From Alphaproteobacteria bacterium (GTDB taxonomy: Bacteria > Pseudomonadota > Alphaproteobacteria > GCA-2731375): 61,501 bases of DNA. Below the pieces are notes generated by a model. It was not told where the DNA came from and did no database searches. It worked only from the letters and a program-made list of their open reading frames with translations. Both the position numbers and the translations under genes were made by a program. The stretch is from assembly GCA_021776235.1 (NCBI GenBank), contig JAJFGG010000131.1, positions 1 to 61,501 on the forward strand. Direction: 5' to 3'. Positions 8,380 through 17,598 of this stretch are shown here, one piece after another (within the stretch, counting starts at the first letter, position 1; every line of letters begins with the position of its first letter).

Positions 8380-9516
8380 ATGACGATTTCAAAACCAAGC
8401 TTTACCATGGGCGTGGAGGAGGAGTACCTCCTGGTCGACGTGCAGACCAGGGACCTGGCGACCAACCCGCCGGCTGAATTGTTAGCTGAATGCGAGGCTC
8501 GTTTGGGCCCTCGGGTCACGGCTGAGTTCATGCGCAGTCAGATCGAAGTCGGCACCAAGGTTTGCGCCCATATCGGCGAGGCGCGCGGAGAATTACAGGA
8601 ATTGCGCGGCACGGTAGCCGAGGTTGCGGGCCTTTATGGCTTGGCGCCCATCGCCGCCTCTACCCATCCCTTTGCCCATTGGCGCACACAACACCACACC
8701 GACAAGGAACGTTACGCCGATTTGGCCAATGCCCTGCAGGCCACGGTGCGGCGCCTGCTGATATCGGGCATGCACGTACATGTGGCCGTGGAAGACGAGG
8801 ATATGCGCATCGACCTGATGAACCAGGCGACCTATTTCCTGCCCCATCTGCTGGCCTTGAGCACCTCGTCGCCGTTCTGGGACGGTGAGAATACAGGCTT
8901 GATGTCCTATCGGCTGACCGTTTTCGATGCCTTGCCTCGCACCGGGGTGCCGGAACGCTTCGATTCTTTTGGCGAATACGAACGCCTGGTTAACCGTCTG
9001 GTCGGCGCCGGGGTGATCGAGGACGCCACCAAGATCTGGTGGGACATGCGCCCTTCGGCCCGTTTTCCGACGCTGGAAATGCGGATGACCGACATTTGTA
9101 CCAGTCTGGAAGATACCCTGACCGTCGCCTCCCTGTACCAATGCATCCTTGCCATGCTGTACCGCCTGCGCACCAGCAACCAGCGTTGGCGTATCTATCC
9201 TTTGATCTGCGTTGAGGAAAACCGCTGGCGGGCGCAACGTTATGGGGTCACCGACACCATGGTCGACTTCGGATTGGGCGAACAGGTGCCCTATGACGAA
9301 CTGTTGGCGGAGATCATGGATATGGTTGCCGCCGACGCGGAAGCCCTGGGCTGTGCCGGCGAAGTGCGCCATGCCCGCGAAATCCTGACAAGAGGCACTT
9401 CGGCGCAAAGGCAAATTCAGATCTATGATCTGGCGATGGCCGGCGGTGCCACCAAGGCGGATGCCCTAATCCAGGTGGTGGATTGGCTGATCGCGGAAAC
9501 CGTGCGGGACCTATAG
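8380..9516 (+). CDS. carboxylate-amine ligase, YbdK family (GCS2-type)
   Basis: The 378-residue protein belongs to the glutamate-cysteine ligase type 2 superfamily. The N-terminal MGVEEEYLLVD motif carries the metal/nucleotide-binding glutamates. Further family segments are HPFAHW, ISGMHVHV and WWDMRPSARFPTLEMRMTDICT. YbdK-type proteins show weak gamma-glutamylcysteine ligase activity in Escherichia coli, and their physiological substrates are uncertain. The gene is followed 55 bp later by the DUF1244 gene on the same strand, so the two may be co-transcribed. It is read divergently from the histidine kinase operon. Confidence 0.92.
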   Translation: MTISKPSFTMGVEEEYLLVDVQTRDLATNPPAELLAECEARLGPRVTAEFMRSQIEVGTKVCAHIGEARGELQELRGTVAEVAGLYGLAPIAASTHPFAHWRTQHHTDKERYADLANALQATVRRLLISGMHVHVAVEDEDMRIDLMNQATYFLPHLLALSTSSPFWDGENTGLMSYRLTVFDALPRTGVPERFDSFGEYERLVNRLVGAGVIEDATKIWWDMRPSARFPTLEMRMTDICTSLEDTLTVASLYQCILAMLYRLRTSNQRWRIYPLICVEENRWRAQRYGVTDTMVDFGLGEQVPYDELLAEIMDMVAADAEALGCAGEVRHAREILTRGTSAQRQIQIYDLAMAGGATKADALIQVVDWLIAETVRDL

Positions 9517-9571
9517 CCTACGGCGCCCGGAAGACTATATGTTAGGACAACAGCACAAGGGGACGACTACG

Positions 9572-9892
9572 ATGAGTGAGCAAAACATAGATTCGCAGAC
9601 CCAGTTGGAGTTGGAGGCGGCGGCCTATCGCCGCATGCGCGACCATCTGCGGGCGCGTACGGATGTCCAAAACATAGACATGATGAACTTGACTGGATTC
9701 TGCCGTAATTGTCTTTCGCGCTGGTATATGGAAGAGGCCAATGAGAAAGGCTTGAGCCTGGACAAGGCCGGGGCGCGGGAAATTGTCTATGGCATGCCCT
9801 ACGACGAATGGCGCGACAAGTACCAGACGGAAGCCAACGACGAGAAAAAGGCCAAGTTCGATCAGGTGATGGATAGCGGCCAGCACGGCTAA
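9572..9892 (+). CDS. DUF1244 domain-containing protein
   Basis: This 106-residue soluble protein has the highly conserved core RTDVQNIDMMNLTGFCRNCL and the segment EIVYGMPYDEWRDKYQ, both diagnostic of DUF1244. The paired cysteines in FCRNC could bind metal, but this is not established. Function is unknown. The ATG at 9572 is preceded by AAGGGGA at 9557-9563 and is preferred over an upstream in-frame ATG at 9539. The family is widespread in Alpha- and Gammaproteobacteria. Its position 55 bp after the YbdK-type ligase suggests one transcript. Confidence 0.92.
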   Translation: MSEQNIDSQTQLELEAAAYRRMRDHLRARTDVQNIDMMNLTGFCRNCLSRWYMEEANEKGLSLDKAGAREIVYGMPYDEWRDKYQTEANDEKKAKFDQVMDSGQHG

Positions 9893-9957
9893 GGCAATTT
9901 TGAAATCTGCTTGCTCCGGACTGCCCTGATTCCGGGCAATCGAGAATCAATTAGTAT

Positions 9958-11043
9958 CTAGCCGACGGCCGTACGCAGCCTGTCTTGCGCCTGTGCCGCG
10001 GCGCGGTCGGCGATCTGCTCTTCCGCCAACTGGTCGGCGACCTCGTTGGTAGGCCGGCTTTCAAGCTCGGCGCGCCGGAATATTCCCGCCAGAGTATCGT
10101 GGATTCGGGCGCAATGGGCCAGGGCGGCATCCCGGTCATAGGCACGGCCTTCGTGAGAGATGTTGATGATACCGCCGGCATTGATCACATAGTCGGGGGC
10201 ATACAGGATTCCCCGTTCCGCCAGTGCTGCGCCGTGGCGATCCTCGGCCAGTTGATTGTTGGCAGACCCCGCCACGGCGCGCACCCGCAGGCGCGAGATG
10301 GTCTGATCATTCAGAATGGCGCCCATGGCGTTCGGGGCAAAGATATCCGCCGCCACGTCATAGATCGCATCTACCCCGACCACCTCCGCACCCAGGCTAT
10401 CCCGGGCCCAGGCAAGGCGCGATTGGTCCAAATCGGCGACAGTCAGACGGGCGCCTGCGTCGGCCAGATGCTGGGCCAGATAGCTGCCGACATGGCCGAG
10501 ACCCTGTAGGGACACATGCACGCCTCGTAAACCGTCCCGTCCCAATCCCGCGCCCGCCGCCGCCCGCAGGCCATGGAACACGCCCCAGGCGGTGGCCGGC
10601 GAGGGATCGCCGTCGCCGGCGCCGCCGTCGGCGATGCCGGCGACAAAAGGCGTTGCGCCATGGACAATTTCCATGTCGGCGGGGCTGGTGCCAACGTCCT
10701 CGGCGGTGATGTAGCGGCCGCCGAGGCTATTAACGAAATGGCCAAAAGCGGTAAACAGCGCCGGCCTCTGTTCCTCGTTCTTTGGCGCGATGATCACCGC
10801 CTTGCCACCGCCGAAGGCCAGGCCGGCCAAGGCCGCCTTATAGGTCATGCCCCGCGACAAACGCAGGACGTCATCAAGCGCTGCCGTCTCATCGTCGTAG
10901 GACCAATAGCGGCAACCGCCCAAGGCCGGTCCCAATGCCGTGCTGTGGATGGCAATGATGGCGAAAAGACCGCTGGCCTGATCCTGATGAAATAAAACCT
11001 GCTCATGATTACGGAAATTTTTCTCGGCGAATACGGACATCAC
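9958..11043 (-). CDS. Leu/Phe/Val (Glu-family) dehydrogenase
   Basis: A 361-residue amino-acid dehydrogenase that interconverts a branched-chain or aromatic L-amino acid and its 2-oxo acid with NAD. The catalytic region GGCRYW...GMTYKAALAGLAFGGGKAVI has both expected lysines (Lys69 and Lys81, matching Lys68/Lys80 of Bacillus leucine dehydrogenase). The NAD-binding fold has GLGHVG at 181-186. The size fits leucine or phenylalanine dehydrogenases and not hexameric glutamate dehydrogenases. AGGAAA lies about 9 nt upstream of the start; Met1 and Met2 are both possible. It is 351 bp downstream of a glutamine synthetase-like gene on the same strand. The exact amino-acid substrate cannot be read from sequence. 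Confidence 0.9.
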   Translation of the reverse strand: MMSVFAEKNFRNHEQVLFHQDQASGLFAIIAIHSTALGPALGGCRYWSYDDETAALDDVLRLSRGMTYKAALAGLAFGGGKAVIIAPKNEEQRPALFTAFGHFVNSLGGRYITAEDVGTSPADMEIVHGATPFVAGIADGGAGDGDPSPATAWGVFHGLRAAAGAGLGRDGLRGVHVSLQGLGHVGSYLAQHLADAGARLTVADLDQSRLAWARDSLGAEVVGVDAIYDVAADIFAPNAMGAILNDQTISRLRVRAVAGSANNQLAEDRHGAALAERGILYAPDYVINAGGIINISHEGRAYDRDAALAHCARIHDTLAGIFRRAELESRPTNEVADQLAEEQIADRAAAQAQDRLRTAVG

Positions 11044-11394
11044 AAATTTTCCTGACTAGGTCTGGAGACAGCCCATATTTCACAGGCAATTTGTTAATTT
11101 TCAATTAGATAACGGCTGGATACTACAATTCGCCAGATTCTGTCGCGGTCTCTTCCGGGGCCGGAGAAATATTTCAGACCGACCTGATTATGTGAAATTT
11201 GCTGTCGCAGATTAAGCGGCGCCAAATTGCCGATCGTGGTTTCGACCGCTGGATCATACCGATCGTGGATTTCCCGGCCGGATACCGGCAGGGTGCTCAA
11301 ACAGGGCAGGGGCGGCAATGCCTTCCGGGCCCGGCTGGCGCTTGGCCTACGGCAAGCCCGTGGTAATTCGGCCGAGCGTGGAGCCCCGCGCAGA
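11044..11394. other. 351-bp intergenic region upstream of the amino-acid dehydrogenase
   Basis: No credible gene is seen. The half next to the dehydrogenase is AT-rich (11080-11115) and should hold its promoter, but no good hexamer pair is visible. Two direct copies of CCGATCGTGG, each containing the CGATCG palindrome, lie 29 bp apart at 11230-11239 and 11259-11268. They are candidates for a regulator-binding pair. The remainder is ordinary GC-rich DNA. Confidence 0.4.
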
Positions 11395-12813
11395 TCAAAT
11401 AATCTCGAAATACCGTTGCAACTGCCAATCAGTAACGGCGCGGCGGCTTTGCCGCTCTTCCCAGTTTCGGCTGGCGGCGAAATGTTCGACAAAGGCATCG
11501 CCAAACAGGACCCGTGCCGCTTTCGAACGCGCAAACCGTTGGGCCGCTTCGCCCAGACTTTGCGGCAGGGCCAGGCGTTTCGGCTGGCGCTGGTCGTAGG
11601 CGTTGCCCGACATCGGGGCCGTCGGCTCGATGCCATGTTCGATACCCCACAGACCTGAGGCAAGAGCTGCGGCCAGGGCCAGGTAGGGGTTGGCGTCGGC
11701 GGCGGCGGTCCGGTATTCAACCCGTTGCGATTGAGCGCCACCACCGATCACCCGCAGGGCGCAGGTCCGGTTGTCCAATCCCCAGGTCGCCTCCGTCGGG
11801 GCCCAAAAGCCCGGAATCAGCCGGGTATAGGCATTCACGGTCGGTGCGATCATGGCCAGTAACTCGGGCATCAAGGCTTGCTGACCGCCCAGAAAGTGGC
11901 GCATGACGGGGCTGACGCCATCCGCCGCCTTGGCGGCGAAAAAGGCCGATTGGCCGTTCCTTATGTTATTCAGGGAAAGATGTATATGGCCCGATTGGCC
12001 GGGGTAATCGGGCGACCATTTGGCCATGAAAGTCGCCATCAGGCCGTGCCGCTGGGCCTCGACCTTGGCGAAGGTCTTGAACAGGGCGGCCTTGTCGGCA
12101 GCGGCCAGGACCAGATCCTTGTCGATACTCGCCTCCAACACGCCGGGGCCGGTTTCGGTATGGAAACCCTCAAGGGGAAAGTCCATTTCCCGGCAAGTCT
12201 GCAACAGGGCGCCATGGAAATCCGCCCAGGTCGAGGCGCGCAGCATGGAATAGCCGAAATTGCCCGGCGAGATGGGCTGCAAGCCGCGATAACCCTTGGC
12301 AGCGGCGCTGTTGGGCGTTTCATCGAACAGAAAGAATTCATACTCAAGCGCGGCCGTGGCCGCCAGGCCCATGTCCTTGGCCCGCGCCACGACCCGGCGC
12401 AAAACGCCCCGGGGACAGATCTGTTCCGCCGGACCAGCGAATTCACCCAGGAACAATAGGCCACGGCCATCAAACTCGAAAGGTAGATCCCGGCAACTTT
12501 CGGGTAAGATCCGCACCTGGGCGTCAGGGTAGCCCGTATGCCAGCCGGTAAATGTGGTGTTGTCGTAGAGCTGATCGGCGCTATCCCAACCCAAAACCAC
12601 GTCGCAAAATCCAAAACCCTTGTCCAAGGCGGACAGAAATTTCTCCCGTCCCATGAATTTGCCCCGCAACACCCCATCGGCGTCGAACACGCCCACTTTG
12701 ATATAGTCCAGGCCCCGTTGCTTGACGATCTGGCGGGCCTGCGCGACGGTACGCACCGCACGGGCGGCGCTGCCGGCAGCCGTGGTTTTCGCCGAATTGC
12801 GGGGCACGGCCAT
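11395..12813 (-). CDS. glutamine synthetase family protein (PuuA-like)
   Basis: The 472-residue protein belongs to the glutamine synthetase superfamily. The catalytic domain shows LEYEFFLFDE (metal-binding glutamates), FHTETGPGVLEAS, GQSGHIHLSL (active-site His) and NRTCALRVIGG with the substrate Arg. The divergent N-terminal domain (IKVGVFDADGVLRGKFM) is typical of gamma-glutamyl-polyamine or -amine synthetases and related catabolic ligases, not of housekeeping GlnA. A likely reaction is ATP-dependent gamma-glutamylation of an amine. It begins 2 bp after the stop of the MipA-like gene and lies in a minus-strand cluster with a leucine-type dehydrogenase and a 2-hydroxyglutarate oxidase-like flavoprotein. 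Confidence 0.9.
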   Translation of the reverse strand: MAVPRNSAKTTAAGSAARAVRTVAQARQIVKQRGLDYIKVGVFDADGVLRGKFMGREKFLSALDKGFGFCDVVLGWDSADQLYDNTTFTGWHTGYPDAQVRILPESCRDLPFEFDGRGLLFLGEFAGPAEQICPRGVLRRVVARAKDMGLAATAALEYEFFLFDETPNSAAAKGYRGLQPISPGNFGYSMLRASTWADFHGALLQTCREMDFPLEGFHTETGPGVLEASIDKDLVLAAADKAALFKTFAKVEAQRHGLMATFMAKWSPDYPGQSGHIHLSLNNIRNGQSAFFAAKAADGVSPVMRHFLGGQQALMPELLAMIAPTVNAYTRLIPGFWAPTEATWGLDNRTCALRVIGGGAQSQRVEYRTAAADANPYLALAAALASGLWGIEHGIEPTAPMSGNAYDQRQPKRLALPQSLGEAAQRFARSKAARVLFGDAFVEHFAASRNWEERQSRRAVTDWQLQRYFEII

Positions 12814-12815
12814 TA

Positions 12816-13682
12816 CTAAAAACGGACACCCGCCAAGATCGAACCGGTCATGAAGGTATCGCTCTCGGTAATGGAACTATCAGCGGCCTGCTGCAACAAG
12901 GCTGTCCCGCGCAATTCGGTTGCGACATAGAAGGCTTGGGTGAAGTCATAGACAAATTGAACGAAGCCGTTGACGTCACGAAAACCTCCAGTCGCCGCAT
13001 AGGCCGGGCGTGTGGCCAGGGCATTCGCCGCCGACACAGTGAAATAGCTCTCGGCATAGCTGTCGTCCATATAGGTCGTGCGCGCGCCGATAATCGCAGA
13101 GATGTTCTTGGTCCAGCGGCTGCCCCAGGCCACCTCGCCATTAATCAACAGGCCGCCATGACCGCCACCGACTTCCTTGCGGAAATCGCCCTTGAAACGC
13201 CAGGCGGAAACGAAACCTTCAAAAAACACACCCACCTCAGTTCCTATATCTATATCGGGCAGGCCGGTCAAATTCACCGAATCCCCCGATTCGCGACCGA
13301 AATCAAAGGTAATCCTGGGTCCCGCCCGAAGTGTCCGTTTGCGCCACATGTTCCAGCCGATGCCTTGTTGCGTGGATAAAAACAAGGTGCCGGCATAATT
13401 CACGTCCAACAGGGGCAGGATTCGCGCTGACACTTCATCGGAACCAAGATATTCCGGCGCCGCGACGGTGCCCAGCCCGGCATTGACGCGAAAAGGGCTC
13501 ACATTTCCCCGTCTTGCCGGCAACACGGCATTGGCGGCAGACGTCCAAAGCTCCCAGTCATTATACCTAACGTCCAGCCCCGCCCCGGCCTGGGCCATGG
13601 ACAAGCTCAACGCCAATAGCAGCACCGGCAGCACGGCGCGCCGCAGAGCGAAAAAAACGCCACCAATCAAGAACCCGCCCAT
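12816..13682 (-). CDS. MipA/OmpV family outer-membrane protein
   Basis: A 288-residue protein with an N-terminal hydrophobic signal (LRRAVLPVLLLALSLSMAQA, cleavage near residue 32) followed by alternating beta-strand sequence. It ends in a terminal aromatic residue (ILAGVRF), as expected of an outer-membrane barrel. GTVAAPEYLGSD and the C-terminal SSITESDTFMTGSI match the MipA/OmpV family, which includes the MltA-interacting scaffold protein of E. coli. AAAGGAT precedes the ATG. The stop lies 2 bp before the glutamine synthetase-like gene, so the pair is co-transcribed; a functional link between them is not obvious. Confidence 0.85.
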   Translation of the reverse strand: MGGFLIGGVFFALRRAVLPVLLLALSLSMAQAGAGLDVRYNDWELWTSAANAVLPARRGNVSPFRVNAGLGTVAAPEYLGSDEVSARILPLLDVNYAGTLFLSTQQGIGWNMWRKRTLRAGPRITFDFGRESGDSVNLTGLPDIDIGTEVGVFFEGFVSAWRFKGDFRKEVGGGHGGLLINGEVAWGSRWTKNISAIIGARTTYMDDSYAESYFTVSAANALATRPAYAATGGFRDVNGFVQFVYDFTQAFYVATELRGTALLQQAADSSITESDTFMTGSILAGVRF

Positions 13683-13754
13683 TGCCTATCCTTTTTCGCC
13701 TCCCCGTGCCCTTGCGCAAACTATCCCATGCCTCACCAAAGTGACAAGCAGCCC

Positions 13755-14933
13755 TCAATCGGACAATAATGAAGCCACATGCTCGGCGATGGCCAAAGAG
13801 GCGGTCAAGCCCGGTGATTCAATACCATAAAGGTTTATCAGCCCCGGCACGCCATGGTTGTCCGGTCCTTGAATCAGAAAATCCTCGGCCCCGGCCCCGG
13901 CACCGGGCCTTTGCAGCTTGGGCCGCATGCCACTATAGGCTGGTTGCAACGAATCGTCCGGCAGGCCTGGATAATAGCGGCGCACTGCATCATAGAAAAC
14001 ATCAGACCGGTCCGGTTCGACGCGATAATCGACGGCGCCGTCCATATCCTCCACCGCTCCCTCCAACCATTGCTGGTCCGGGCCGAAGCGCGCCTGGCCG
14101 CCCAGATCGATCGTCAGATGGACGCCGAGACTGGCCGAAGCCGGCACCGGATAAATCAGGCGGGAAAACGGCTGCCGGCCAGCAAGGGAAAAATAATTGC
14201 CTTTGCAGTAATACAGCGGTGGCACCGTGTCCGGATTCAAACCGTCGATGGTTCGGGCCAAAGGCTGGGCATAAAGGCCGGCCGCATTGATCAACCGCTG
14301 GCAGGCCAAATCCATTTCGCCGCCGTCTTCGCTGCTAACGCGCAGTGCGATACCATCGTCCAGCACCCGCCCGCCTATGGCGCGGCTGCGAAAGGCAATG
14401 ACGGCGCCGTGATCCTCCGCTTCGCCCTGATAGGCCAGCATCAAGCCGTGGCTGTCGATAATACCCGTGGAAGGGGACACCAGCGCCCCGGTGCAAAACA
14501 ATGCCGGCTCCTGGCTCATAGCCTCGGGCGCGCTGATTTCATACAAATCATCGACCCCATTGGCCGCCGCCTTGGCTTTGATGCCGGCCAGAATTTCCAG
14601 TTCGTCGGGAGAGGTGGCGACGATGAACTTGCCGCTATTTCGATGTGCCACGCCGTGGGCTGCGCAAAACTCGTAGAGCAAGGCTTTGCCGGCGACGCAG
14701 AAGCGGGCCTTCAAACTATTCTTGGCGTAATAGATCCCGGCATGGATCACCTCGCTATTGCGTGACGAGGTTTCCGTGCCGATGGCATCTGCGGCTTCCA
14801 GGACGACGACCTCGTCGCCGGCCAGGGCCAGTTCCCGGGCGATGGCAAGGCCGACCACGCCCGCCCCTACCACTATGCTGTCCACACGTTCGACCATGGC
14901 GCGCAACTTGGCCTGGGTCGATGCCTGGGTCAA
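13755..14933 (-). CDS. FAD-dependent oxidoreductase, L-2-hydroxyglutarate oxidase-like
   Basis: A DAO-fold flavoprotein of up to 392 residues. The dinucleotide motif is [15 protein letters not shown] (Gly23, Gly25, Gly28) followed by an acidic strand end [22 protein letters not shown] is typical of the L-2-hydroxyglutarate oxidase/dehydrogenase family. The C-terminal [20 protein letters not shown] caps the FAD site. The expected role is oxidation of L-2-hydroxyglutarate, or a related 2-hydroxy acid, to the 2-oxo acid. Translation may instead begin at Met13 (14897), closer to the Rossmann strand. It is transcribed divergently from the DUF3179 gene and lies 72 bp upstream of the MipA-like gene. 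Confidence 0.88.
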   Translation of the reverse strand: MTQASTQAKLRAMVERVDSIVVGAGVVGLAIARELALAGDEVVVLEAADAIGTETSSRNSEVIHAGIYYAKNSLKARFCVAGKALLYEFCAAHGVAHRNSGKFIVATSPDELEILAGIKAKAAANGVDDLYEISAPEAMSQEPALFCTGALVSPSTGIIDSHGLMLAYQGEAEDHGAVIAFRSRAIGGRVLDDGIALRVSSEDGGEMDLACQRLINAAGLYAQPLARTIDGLNPDTVPPLYYCKGNYFSLAGRQPFSRLIYPVPASASLGVHLTIDLGGQARFGPDQQWLEGAVEDMDGAVDYRVEPDRSDVFYDAVRRYYPGLPDDSLQPAYSGMRPKLQRPGAGAGAEDFLIQGPDNHGVPGLINLYGIESPGLTASLAIAEHVASLLSD

Positions 14934-14999
14934 GCAGCTGTGATTTGCACCGTGGCACCTTCATGGCAACCATAGGGCAAAAGGAAAGGATAACCTCTC

Positions 15000-15986
15000 A
15001 TGCGACCATATCTGAATATTACCGTCTTGGCCGTACTGGCCTGGTTGGCGGCGCCAGCGCAACTTCAGGCCAATCCCGGACAATGGCGCTCTGAATGGCC
15101 CAAGACGGATTTCGATAAGCATTCGGTGCCATTCGACCAGATCATGTCGGGCGGGGTGACAAAAGACCGCATTCCCTCCATCGATCAACCCCGCTTTGTC
15201 GCAGTGGCGAAAGCCGAAGGTCTGGCGCCGACCGAGCCGGTCGTCGGCCTGACCATCAATGGCAGGAGCCGAGCCTATCCTCTGTCGGTCCTGATCTGGC
15301 ATGAAATTGTCAATGACCTCTTTGCCGGCGTGCCGGTGGCGGTGACTTTCTGTCCATTGTGTAACGCCGCAGTGGTGTTTGACCGCCGGGTCGCGGGACA
15401 GACGCTGGAATTCGGCACCACGGGCAAACTGCGTTATTCCGATCTTGTCATGTACGATCGGCAAAGCGAAAGCTGGTGGCAGCAATTCACCGGCGAAGCC
15501 ATCATCGGTGCAATGATGGGAGAAAAATTGCGGTTTCTGCCCGCCCGGTTGGAGTCATTTGCGAAGTTCAAGGCCCGCGCGCCTGAGGGCGAAGTCCTGG
15601 TGCCAAGCAATCCAAATATGCGCCGCTATGGCATGAACCCGTATGCCGGCTATGATTCATCACACACGCCGTTCTTGTACCGCGGTAAACTGCCGGAAGT
15701 CGTCGCCCCCCTGGCCCGTGTGGTGGCGGTCGGCGATCGCGCTTGGTCGGTGGATTTTCTGCAGATCAAGAAACGCATTGAAACCAAGGACGGCCTGGTC
15801 CTGACCTGGGAATATGGGCAGAATTCAGCGCTTGATAGTGCAATCATCGCCGAGGGTTATGATGTAGGCAACGTCCTCGTGCAGCGGCGAGATGGCGATG
15901 GTCAACTGGTGGATGTGCTGTACCGGGTCGACTTTGCCTTTGCCTTTTACGCCTTCCACCCGACGGCGAAGATCATCGTTGACTAG
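15000..15986 (+). CDS. exported DUF3179 domain-containing protein
   Basis: This 328-residue protein has an N-terminal signal sequence (ITVLAVLAWLAAPAQLQA, cleavage near residue 24), so it is periplasmic or surface-exposed. The DUF3179 core includes AYPLSVLIWHEIVND, the cysteine motif FCPLCNAAVVFDR and GKLRYSDLVMYDRQSESWWQQ. The family is widespread and lacks an assigned activity; the paired cysteines and the His resemble a metal or redox site. AAAGGA lies upstream of the ATG. The gene is divergent from the FAD oxidoreductase across a 66-bp gap and is followed by the VWA/J-domain pair. Confidence 0.9.
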   Translation: MRPYLNITVLAVLAWLAAPAQLQANPGQWRSEWPKTDFDKHSVPFDQIMSGGVTKDRIPSIDQPRFVAVAKAEGLAPTEPVVGLTINGRSRAYPLSVLIWHEIVNDLFAGVPVAVTFCPLCNAAVVFDRRVAGQTLEFGTTGKLRYSDLVMYDRQSESWWQQFTGEAIIGAMMGEKLRFLPARLESFAKFKARAPEGEVLVPSNPNMRRYGMNPYAGYDSSHTPFLYRGKLPEVVAPLARVVAVGDRAWSVDFLQIKKRIETKDGLVLTWEYGQNSALDSAIIAEGYDVGNVLVQRRDGDGQLVDVLYRVDFAFAFYAFHPTAKIIVD

Positions 15987-16045
15987 TTGGCAGGGGGCAT
16001 CGGCGGGAACAACACTGGACAAGTCACCATCGCATACAATGTAAT

Positions 16046-16771
16046 ATGGTGATGGCCCCAAAAAAACGCGACATAACGGCAACCGACGGCCGTACGGACG
16101 TTCAAGGTTTCCTGAACAAACTGGCCGCGACAACCACTGCCCATGCCGCCGGGACGCGTGGCCGGCTGTTGTTCGCCATGGACGCGACTGCATCACGAGA
16201 GCCGAGCTGGGACACCGCCTGTCAAATCCAGGGCGACATGTTCGCCCAGACGGCGACCCTGGGGGGCCTGGATGTGCAACTGGCCTATTACCGGGGGTAC
16301 AAGGATTTCCGCGCCACACCCTGGGTTTCCACCTCGGCCGATCTGATCCCGTTCATGAGCCGCGTGCGCTGCCTGGGCGGACAGACCCAGGTGGAAAGGT
16401 TGTTGCGCTATGCGGTGCGGGAAACCACGAAACAGCGGATCAACGCCCTGGTCTTCGTCGGCGACTGTCTGGAAGAGGATATTGACCAGGTTTGTACCGT
16501 GGCCGGCGAACTGGGTATGTTGGGGGTTCCGTGTTTTCTATTCCACGAGGGTTTTGAACCGACGGCAAGCCGGGCCTTTAAGCAAATTGCGACACTGACC
16601 CGGGGCGCCTATTGCCGCTTTGATGCCTCGTCCGCGACACAGTTGCGGGATTTGCTTGCCGCCGTTGCTGTCTATGCCGCCGGCGGGCGCAAGGCGCTGT
16701 CGGATTTTTCCCAGGGCAAGGCCGCCAGCGTTCTGCAGATCGCCCATCAGGTGAGCGCACGGCGATCATGA
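16046..16771 (+). CDS. von Willebrand factor A-like protein
   Basis: A 241-residue soluble protein with a VWA-type Rossmann fold. RGRLLFAMDATASRE (about residues 38-52) is a modified MIDAS motif: DATAS in place of the usual DxSxS. Later elements are GGTQ-like GGQTQVERLLRYAV and NALVFVGDCLEEDID, consistent with the remaining MIDAS Thr and Asp. No signal peptide or membrane segment is present. The stop overlaps the start of the next gene by 4 bp (ATGA), so translation is coupled to the J-domain protein. No precise function is recognised; an adaptor or assembly factor working with a chaperone is plausible. A second Met two codons in could be the start. Confidence 0.85.
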   Translation: MVMAPKKRDITATDGRTDVQGFLNKLAATTTAHAAGTRGRLLFAMDATASREPSWDTACQIQGDMFAQTATLGGLDVQLAYYRGYKDFRATPWVSTSADLIPFMSRVRCLGGQTQVERLLRYAVRETTKQRINALVFVGDCLEEDIDQVCTVAGELGMLGVPCFLFHEGFEPTASRAFKQIATLTRGAYCRFDASSATQLRDLLAAVAVYAAGGRKALSDFSQGKAASVLQIAHQVSARRS

Positions 16772-17502
16772 TTGGCTACTTCATATTGGGGGTTTGTTTG
16801 CTGGGCGCCTTGGGGTTGATGGGCAAATTGCTAGTCACCGCGGACCCGAAATTCCTTGCCAAGGTTTTGCGCTATACGGCGTTTGGCCTGTGTGCCGCGG
16901 TGGCCCTATTTCTTTTGTTGACCGGGCGCTTTGCCCTGGGCCTGCCCCTGGCGTTCATGGCCGCTGCATTTCTGCGCCGATGGGCCCTGCCCAAGTTGGG
17001 GCCGCGCATTGGCGGCGGGTCGGGGCCGTCCACGGGCCGCAGCTCAAACGTGGAAACCGACTATCTGCGCATGACCCTGGACCATGATAGCGGCGCCATG
17101 CGTGGGGAGGTGCTGCGGGGCACCTACGCGGGCCGTGACCTGAACGGTCTGACCTTGGACGAGTTGATTGAATTGCTGGCGGAATGCCAGCGTGAAGATG
17201 GCGAGGCGGCGCAGGTGTTGGAAGCCTATTTGGACAGGACCCAGGGTAGTGATTGGCGCCGGAACGCCGAAGATCATGGTCAGCATCACGGCGGGCGCAG
17301 TGGTGCCAATCGTCATGCGGGAATGGGCAGTATGAGCCTGGTAGAGGCGTGTGAGGTTTTGGGCCTGGAGGCCAATCCGTCGCCCGGTGAGGTTCGCGCC
17401 GCACATAAACGCCTTATGTTGAAACTGCACCCGGACAAGGGCGGCTCTTCCTACCTTGCGGCAAAAATCAATCAGGCCAAGGATTTGTTGCTGGGCGTGT
17501 GA
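16768..17502 (+). CDS. membrane-anchored J-domain (DnaJ-like) protein
   Basis: The 244-residue protein has two or three hydrophobic segments at the N-terminus (residues 3-20, about 33-65), a middle region with a conserved acidic helix (LTLDELIELLAECQREDGEA), a His/Gly-rich linker and a C-terminal J domain. The HPD tripeptide is at 221-223 (LHPDKGGSS), so it should stimulate an Hsp70 ATPase. The C-terminal placement of the J domain after a membrane anchor resembles Tim14/DjlA-like topology, not canonical DnaJ. It overlaps the VWA gene by 4 bp. The two genes probably act together on a membrane-linked client. Confidence 0.9.
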   Translation: MIGYFILGVCLLGALGLMGKLLVTADPKFLAKVLRYTAFGLCAAVALFLLLTGRFALGLPLAFMAAAFLRRWALPKLGPRIGGGSGPSTGRSSNVETDYLRMTLDHDSGAMRGEVLRGTYAGRDLNGLTLDELIELLAECQREDGEAAQVLEAYLDRTQGSDWRRNAEDHGQHHGGRSGANRHAGMGSMSLVEACEVLGLEANPSPGEVRAAHKRLMLKLHPDKGGSSYLAAKINQAKDLLLGV

Positions 17503-17598
17503 CGGCATGGCTTGCGTGGTGGCCTTGGCCATGGCAGAAGGTCGTCACGGCGCCGGACTATTTTCAATTTGCGCAATGGTACGAAGGGTTCGATTGGC

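Noticed and set aside
9922-9938. Possible terminator between the DUF1244 and dehydrogenase genes
   Set aside because: The stem (TGCCC/GGGCA) is only 5 bp and has no T-tract.
11227-11658. 143-codon plus-strand frame near the glutamine synthetase-like gene
   Set aside because: Mostly antisense to the real ligase gene; no ribosome site or family pattern.
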